A DNA stretch of 64,000 nt from the NCBI GenBank assembly GCA_000720805.1, contig JODI01000011.1, positions 80,013 to 144,012 on the forward strand, written 5' to 3'. This document shows positions 59,265 to 64,000 of the stretch, piece after piece. Source of the DNA: Streptomyces violaceoruber (GTDB lineage Bacteria > Actinomycetota > Actinomycetes > Streptomycetales > Streptomycetaceae). A model generated the notes under the pieces. That model ran no database searches, had not been told where the DNA came from, and saw only the letters and a program-made list of their open reading frames with translations. Position numbers and translations under genes: made by a program. Position 1 is the first letter of the stretch, and every line of letters starts with the position of its first letter.

Positions 59265-60347
59265 TCAGAACACCACCAGCGCCCGTCCGCCCTTCCCCGC
59301 CAGCATGTTCTCGAAGGCCGCCGGGATGCCCTCCAGGGCGATCCGTTCCGTGACCAGCGCGCCCAGGTCCAGGCGGCCCTCCCGGACGTGTGCGGCGAGC
59401 AGCGGCAGGTCGGCGGCCGGGTCCGCGTTGCCGTAGACGCAGCCCGCGAGGGTCCGGCCCCAGTGGAAGATCTCCAGGGCGTTGAAGGTGACCTGCTGGT
59501 CCTTGCCGCCGATGCCGACGACCGTCGTACGGCCGCCGCGGCGGGTGGAGTCCCAGGCCGTGCGGATGGTGCTCGCGCGGCCCACGCACTCGACGGCCAC
59601 GTCGACGCCCTGCTTGTCGGTGAGGGCGCGGATCTCGCGGGCGGTGGTGTCGGAGGCGACCAGGTAGTCGGTGGCTCCGGCGGCGCGCGCCAGCTCCTCC
59701 TTCGCCGGGGAGACGTCGACGGCGACGATCCGGGAGGCGCCCGCGATGCGGGCCGCCTGGAGCGCGGCCAGGCCCACTCCCCCGACGCCGTACACCGCGA
59801 CCGTCTCACCGGGGCGGACCCGGGCCGAGTGGTGGACGGCGCCGTAGCCGGTGAGGACCGCGCAGCCGAGCAGGGCCGCGTCGGTGAGGGGGACGCCCTC
59901 GGGCAGGGGCAGGACACAGCTCGCGGACACCACCGTCTCCTCGGCGAACGCGGCGACGTTGAGGCCGGGGTGGAGGTCGGTGCCGTCGGAGGCGCGGCGC
60001 GCGTACACGTCGGCGGCACCGTTGAGCGCGTTGGCGCACAGCCAGACCTCGCCGAGCGAGCACGCGTGGCAACTCCCGCAGGACGGGGCCCAGTTGAGGA
60101 CGACAGCGGCACCGGGCGCCAGCCCCGTGACGCCCTCGCCGACGGCGACGACGGTGCCCGCGCCCTCATGACCGAGGACGGCCGGGACGGGGACACGCAT
60201 GGTGCCGTCGGACAGGGACAGGTCGGAGTGGCAGACACCGGCGGCGGCGAGCCGGACGCGGACCTGGCCGGGGCCGGGGTCGGGCAGGTCGATCTCGGCG
60301 ATCTCCAGCGGAGCGCCCACGGCGGGAAGGACGGCGGCACGAACCAC
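59265..60347 (-). CDS. Zinc-dependent alcohol dehydrogenase
   Basis: A 360-residue medium-chain dehydrogenase of the class I/III type. Catalytic zinc: AGVCHSDLSL and LGHEGAGTVV; structural zinc: CGSCHACSLGEVWLC; cofactor: YGVGGVGLAALQAARIAGA. The NADH-type Asp follows at VAVDVSP. It starts 10 bp after the aldehyde dehydrogenase gene, so both form an operon under operator C. Confidence 0.92.
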   Translation of the reverse strand: MVRAAVLPAVGAPLEIAEIDLPDPGPGQVRVRLAAAGVCHSDLSLSDGTMRVPVPAVLGHEGAGTVVAVGEGVTGLAPGAAVVLNWAPSCGSCHACSLGEVWLCANALNGAADVYARRASDGTDLHPGLNVAAFAEETVVSASCVLPLPEGVPLTDAALLGCAVLTGYGAVHHSARVRPGETVAVYGVGGVGLAALQAARIAGASRIVAVDVSPAKEELARAAGATDYLVASDTTAREIRALTDKQGVDVAVECVGRASTIRTAWDSTRRGGRTTVVGIGGKDQQVTFNALEIFHWGRTLAGCVYGNADPAADLPLLAAHVREGRLDLGALVTERIALEGIPAAFENMLAGKGGRALVVF

Positions 60348-60357
60348 GGAACGCTCC

Positions 60358-61746
60358 TCAGAACTGCAGGGACTTGGTCTGGAGGTACTCGGTGAGGCCG
60401 TGCGCGCCGAGTTCGCGGCCCACGCCCGACTGCTTGTAACCTCCGAAGGGGGCCAGCGGGTTGAAGCGGCCTCCGTTGATGTCGACCTGCCCGGTGTCCA
60501 TCCGGCGGGCGAAGGCGACCGCCTCGGCCTCGTCGCCGGCCCAGACGGCGCCCGCGAGTCCGTAGACCGTGCCGTTGGCGATGCGCAGGGCGTCCTCCTC
60601 GTCCTCGTAGCGCAGGATCGACAGGACCGGGCCGAAGATCTCCTCCTGGGCGATGGTCATGTCCTCGGTGACGTCGGCGAAGACGGTGGGGCGGACGAAG
60701 TAGCCCCGCTCGCGCGGGGATTCGGGCCCTCCGGCGACCAGCCGGGCTCCCTCGGCCATGCCCTTCTCGATGTAACCCCGCACCCTCGCCTGCTGCTTGG
60801 CGTTGACGACGGGGCCGATGCGCTCGCCGTACTTCGCGGCGGCCGTGGCGGCCAGCTCGACCGCCTCCTCATACTGGTCGCGGTGGACGAGCATCCGCGT
60901 CCAGGCGCTGCAGGTCTGACCGGAGTTGGACATGACGTTGGCGACGCCGACGTTGACCGCCCGGGCGAGGTCGGCGCTCGGCAGGATGACGTTGGCGGAC
61001 TTGCCACCCAGCTCAAGGGCGACCTTCTTGACGGCCGCGCCCGCCGTCGCGCCGATCCGCCGGCCGACGGCGGTGGAGCCGGTGAAGGAGACCAGGTCGA
61101 CGTCCGGGTGCTCGGCGAGGGCCTGGCCGGCGACCGGGCCGAGGCCGGTGACCAGGTTGAAGACGCCCGCCGGGACGCCCGCTTCGTCGACCGCCTCGGC
61201 GAAGAGCTGGGCGACCAACGGGGTGTCCTCGGCGGGCTTCAGCACCACCGTGCAGCCCGCCGCCAGCGCCGGGGCGACCTTGGCGACGATCTGGTGGAGC
61301 GGGTAGTTCCAGGGGGTGATCGCGCCGACCACGCCGATCGGCTCGTGGTGGACGACGGAGTTGCCGGCCTTCTCCTCGAAGGGGTACGTGGCCGCGAGCT
61401 CGGCGTAGGAGCCCGCGACCGCGATCGGCGTGCCCGCGTGGACGTTCTGCGAGAACTTCAGGGGCGAACCCAGCTCGGCGGTGACCGTCTCGGCGATCTC
61501 GTCCTTGCGGGCCACCAGCACGTCCCTCAGCGCGGCCAGCCGCGCCGCCCGTTCGGCGGGTGCGGTCGCGGCCCAGGCCGGGAAGGCCGCCCGGGCGGCC
61601 CGTACGGCGGCCTCGACGTCCTCGGCGGTGCCGGCCGGGACCCGGCCGATGACCTGCTCGTCGACCGGGTTCACGACGTCGATGGCGTCCCGGCCCACGG
61701 CGGGCCGCCACGCGCCGTCGATGTACATGCCGTCGTGTGCCTTCAT
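60358..61746 (-). CDS. Aldehyde dehydrogenase
   Basis: A 462-residue NAD(P)-dependent aldehyde dehydrogenase. Catalytic Cys in [12 protein letters not shown], general base Glu in [12 protein letters not shown], cofactor segment [13 protein letters not shown], and C-terminal [30 protein letters not shown] precedes the ATG. With the following alcohol dehydrogenase it would turn an alcohol into its acid; the shared operator with the acyl-CoA dehydrogenase suggests the acid is then activated and beta-oxidised. Confidence 0.94.
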   Translation of the reverse strand: MKAHDGMYIDGAWRPAVGRDAIDVVNPVDEQVIGRVPAGTAEDVEAAVRAARAAFPAWAATAPAERAARLAALRDVLVARKDEIAETVTAELGSPLKFSQNVHAGTPIAVAGSYAELAATYPFEEKAGNSVVHHEPIGVVGAITPWNYPLHQIVAKVAPALAAGCTVVLKPAEDTPLVAQLFAEAVDEAGVPAGVFNLVTGLGPVAGQALAEHPDVDLVSFTGSTAVGRRIGATAGAAVKKVALELGGKSANVILPSADLARAVNVGVANVMSNSGQTCSAWTRMLVHRDQYEEAVELAATAAAKYGERIGPVVNAKQQARVRGYIEKGMAEGARLVAGGPESPRERGYFVRPTVFADVTEDMTIAQEEIFGPVLSILRYEDEEDALRIANGTVYGLAGAVWAGDEAEAVAFARRMDTGQVDINGGRFNPLAPFGGYKQSGVGRELGAHGLTEYLQTKSLQF

Positions 61747-61805
61747 CGTGCGTCCTCCCGGGCGGGTGGTGTCGTCGTCCACGTCGCAAACCAGCGACCA
61801 CCACA

Positions 61806-61822
61806 AACTAGCGGTGTTAGTT
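61806..61822. promoter_or_regulatory. TetR-type operator C, copy 2
   Basis: AACTAGCGGTGTTAGTT, a near-palindrome that matches the operator at 56559-56575 (minus reading AACTAGCAGTGCTAATT) at 14 of 17 bases; 60-76 bp upstream of the aldehyde dehydrogenase start. Confidence 0.78.
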
Positions 61823-61902
61823 TTCCGGCGCCAGGGATCTCCCGGGCGTCTGGACCGCGGACCCGACGGGCGGCGGCGCGGGGTGCGTCCGGCGAAGCTC
61901 GT

Positions 61903-63243
61903 CTACTCACCCAGGTCCGGCAGCCGCGCCGGGGCCGGGCAGATGCGTTCGCCGTGCTGGTCGAAGACGAACAGGTGGGCGATGTCGACGAGAAGGGGGA
62001 CCTGCATGCCGCGGCGGAGGTCGATGTCGGGAGTGGTGCGGACCACGAGATCGCCGGGGAGGCGGGCCTCCTGGCGCGCGGGCTCGGGGTAGGTGTCCGG
62101 CGGGCCGTCCAGGACCCCCACCGGGCCGGCCCGCAGGGCTTCCGCCCTCTCCCGGAGGCGTCCCAGGACCGTGCCGCTCTCGCGGCGCCGGCGCCGGGCG
62201 GCGTGGACGGCGGGGCGCGGGGCCTCCAGGTCCGGCACGAGGGCGGGGCTGGAGCCGGTGTTGAAGTGGACGAGGACCTCGTGGCCCTGGAACTCCACGT
62301 GTTCCACCAGACCGCTGATCGCGACCTCGCCGGGGCGGGCGGCGGACGGCTTGGCCAGGCGTATCGCCTCCGAACGCAGGCCCACGACGACCTCGCGCCC
62401 CTGTTGGACGCGGAGCAACTGGTGGTCCAGGGAAAGGGGTTCGGGCAGCCGGAGGTACTGCTTGCCGAGGCTGATGGTCATCGCGCCGTCGAGCGGGGCG
62501 CGGACCAGGCCGCGCAGGAGGTTGATGCGGGGGGTGCCGATGAAGGCGGCGACGAAGACGTTGCGCGGCAGGGCGTACACCGAGCGGGGGGTGCCGATCT
62601 GCTGGAGGATGCCGCCGCGCAGGACGGCGACCCGGTCGCCGAGCGACATGGCCTCGGCCTGGTCGTGGGTGACGTACACCGTGGTGACGCCCAGCTGGCG
62701 GGTGAGTGCGGCTATTTCGGCGCGCAGGTGGTTGCGGAGCTTGGCATCGAGGTTGGAGAGCGGTTCGTCCATCAGGAAGACCGAGGGGTGGCGGGCGATC
62801 GCCCGGCCCATGGCGACCCGCTGGCGTTCACCACCGGAGAGCTGGGCGGGGAAGCGGTCGAGGAGGTCCTCGATGCCCAGCATGCGCGCGGTGGCGTCCA
62901 CGCGCGGGCCGGGGTCATCACCGGGAGCCTCGATGCGCAACGGGAAGCCGATGTTGCCGCGGGTCGTCATGTTCGGGTACAGGGCGAAGTTCTGGAACAC
63001 CATCGCCATGTCCCGCTCGGAGGGGAGCAGGTCGTTGGCGTACTCGCCGTCGAGCCGCAGCTGCCCCTCGGTGATCTCCTCCAGGCCGGCGATCATCCTG
63101 AGCAGGGTGGACTTGCCGCAGCCGGAGGGGCCGAGCAGGACGAGGAACTCGCCGGGCGCGATGTCCAGCGACAGCCGGTCCACCACGCGGACGCCTCGCG
63201 TGTAGGTCTTGCTCACGTCATGCAGAGAGATGGCGCGTGTCAT
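61903..63243 (-). CDS. ABC transporter ATPase, MalK/UgpC-like with insert
   Basis: A 446-residue ATPase of the carbohydrate-importer type. Walker A GPSGCGKSTLL (about 38), Q-loop VFQNFALYPNM, signature LSGGERQRVAMGRA, Walker B VFLMDEPLSNLDAKL, His switch VTHDQAEAMS, then a TOBE-domain tail (VVVGLRSEAIRL). It is longer than the usual 370-400 residues because of an Arg/Ala-rich insert (about 335-390; HAARRRRRESGTVLGRLRER). No permease or binding-protein genes adjoin, so it may energise importers encoded elsewhere, as MsiK does. Confidence 0.9.
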   Translation of the reverse strand: MTRAISLHDVSKTYTRGVRVVDRLSLDIAPGEFLVLLGPSGCGKSTLLRMIAGLEEITEGQLRLDGEYANDLLPSERDMAMVFQNFALYPNMTTRGNIGFPLRIEAPGDDPGPRVDATARMLGIEDLLDRFPAQLSGGERQRVAMGRAIARHPSVFLMDEPLSNLDAKLRNHLRAEIAALTRQLGVTTVYVTHDQAEAMSLGDRVAVLRGGILQQIGTPRSVYALPRNVFVAAFIGTPRINLLRGLVRAPLDGAMTISLGKQYLRLPEPLSLDHQLLRVQQGREVVVGLRSEAIRLAKPSAARPGEVAISGLVEHVEFQGHEVLVHFNTGSSPALVPDLEAPRPAVHAARRRRRESGTVLGRLRERAEALRAGPVGVLDGPPDTYPEPARQEARLPGDLVVRTTPDIDLRRGMQVPLLVDIAHLFVFDQHGERICPAPARLPDLGE

Positions 63244-63419
63244 GGCAGTGCCCCCGGGGGCTGACTGAGCGAACGCTGGTGCTCGGCGGTGGGACGCCAC
63301 GTGCGGGACGTACGGGGCGTATGAGTCACGGAAGCTAACGGATTGTGTGCGTCCAGGGGAAGACACTTGGCGGAATCCGGACGTGCCGGTCCGGCAGGTG
63401 AGAAAACGGACGGCCGGAT

Positions 63420-63960
63420 TCAGCGGGTTTGGGCGGTCTGGCCAGGTGCCTGGATCGTGGTGAGGTGGGCGAAGACGACGACGTTGCCCGAGTAACCGGT
63501 CCGGCGGTCGTAGCGGCCGCCGCAGGTGATCAGCCGCAACTCGGGGCGGCCGCGGGCGCCGTACACCTCCCGGTCGGGAAAGTGCTTCTTCTCGTACGTC
63601 CTGATGGCGTCCACGACGTAGACGGCGATCCGCCCGTCGGCACGCCGGACCTTGACGAGACGGCCGGGCTTCATCTGGGTGAGGCCCGCGAAGACGGCGG
63701 GGCCCGTGTCCGTGTCCAGATGCCCGACGGCCACGGCGGTCCCCTGCTCGCCGGGCCACGCCCCGTCCTCGTACCAGCCCACGAGGTTCGGGTCGCCCTC
63801 CGGAGGCGCGGACATACGCCGCTGACGGTCGAGCCGCAGCGCCGTGACCGGGGCGTCGATGCCCACGTACGGGACGGTCAGCCGGGTCGCACGGGAGCGG
63901 GGCAGGGCACGGCGCGGCGGAGCCGGGGCCCGAGCCGGACGGCGGGGGGCGGCCCTGGGG
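63420..63960 (-). CDS. Class F sortase, 5'-truncated at contig end
   Basis: The C-terminal 180 residues of a class F sortase. VPYVGIDAPVTAL starts the beta barrel, the catalytic His is in VAVGHLDTDTGP, the Cys in LRLITCGGRYD and the Arg-containing strand is RTGYSGNVVVFA. The N-terminal membrane anchor is missing because genomic sequence stops at 63960; any apparent Met start beyond that is translated adapter. Class F sortases are actinobacterial enzymes with few known substrates. The 176 bp between it and the ABC ATPase gene hold no clear signal. Confidence 0.9.
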
Positions 63961-64000
63961 CTGTCTCTTATACACATCTGACGCTGCCGACGAATAGAGA
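63961..64000. other. Illumina Nextera adapter and partial i5 index (artefact)
   Basis: CTGTCTCTTATACACATCT (63961-63979) is the Tn5 mosaic end, followed by GACGCTGCCGACGA (63980-63993) of the Nextera read adapter and ATAGAGA, the first seven bases of a reverse-read i5 index (fits S502). It is synthetic, not genomic. Confidence 0.98.

Noticed and set aside
63961..63977. Met start of the sortase (MCIRDS)
   Set aside because: These codons are Nextera adapter sequence, not genome.

Overview
The window is a high-GC chromosomal segment from a Streptomyces. It carries mycothiol cysteine ligase (mshC), a long sortase-anchored chaplin (chpC) next to a short chaplin (chpH), SoxR, many TetR/GntR regulators, and mostly GTG/ATG starts with purine-rich ribosome sites. 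From memory, the order mshC, SCO1664-family, DUF3090, phosphatase, CorA ... DUF5703, chpC, chpH follows the S. coelicolor SCO1663-SCO1675 block, so this is largely core chromosome. The last 40 bases are not genomic: they are Illumina Nextera adapter plus the start of an index, so the right edge is a contig end and the last gene is cut.

Layout. 0.1-13.3 kb: housekeeping genes (secreted SMP-30-like protein, mshC, SCO1664/DUF3090 pair, histidine phosphatase, CorA, ferritin-like protein, F420 LLM oxidoreductase, aldo/keto reductase, a RecD2-like protein without a visible Walker A, DUF5703). 13.4-16.4 kb: chaplins, M20 peptidase, tRNA-Leu(GAG). 16.6-22 kb: a membrane Pls/PosA-type nonribosomal peptide synthetase translationally overlapped with an M1 metallopeptidase, lying just after the tRNA. 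22.7-27.4 kb: gluconate/idonate catabolic locus (GntR regulator divergent from kinase, permease and two dehydrogenases). 27.5-34.9 kb: orphan nitrate-sensing-type kinase, MHYT membrane protein, cytochrome b plus MsrP/YedY-like molybdoenzyme, APC permease, a TPR-like protein. 35.7-38 kb: transporter, NUDIX, two DUF202 proteins. 38-43.6 kb: two convergent acyl-CoA operons sharing a TetR operator. 43.8-49.3 kb: NamZ-type muramidase, alpha/beta hydrolase, penicillin acylase. 49.6-52.2 kb: unknown zinc-ribbon protein, a BKACE gene remnant, ATP-dependent RNA ligase. 52.7-63.2 kb: SoxR, MaoC, a broken TnpB, TetR, YiaA/B, acyl-CoA dehydrogenase, TetR, ArsR, EamA transporter, alcohol and aldehyde dehydrogenases, an ABC ATPase. 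63.4 kb to end: truncated class F sortase.

The most useful regulatory result is that three different TetR proteins can be paired with three different local operator palindromes, each present at two promoters, giving three small self-contained acyl/alcohol catabolic regulons. The most interesting enzymology is the Pls-like synthetase/M1 peptidase pair, which looks like a make-and-trim system for an unknown amino-acid homopolymer or isopeptide. Several GC-rich minisatellites fill the larger gene-free gaps. No CRISPR array, prophage or intact insertion sequence was seen.
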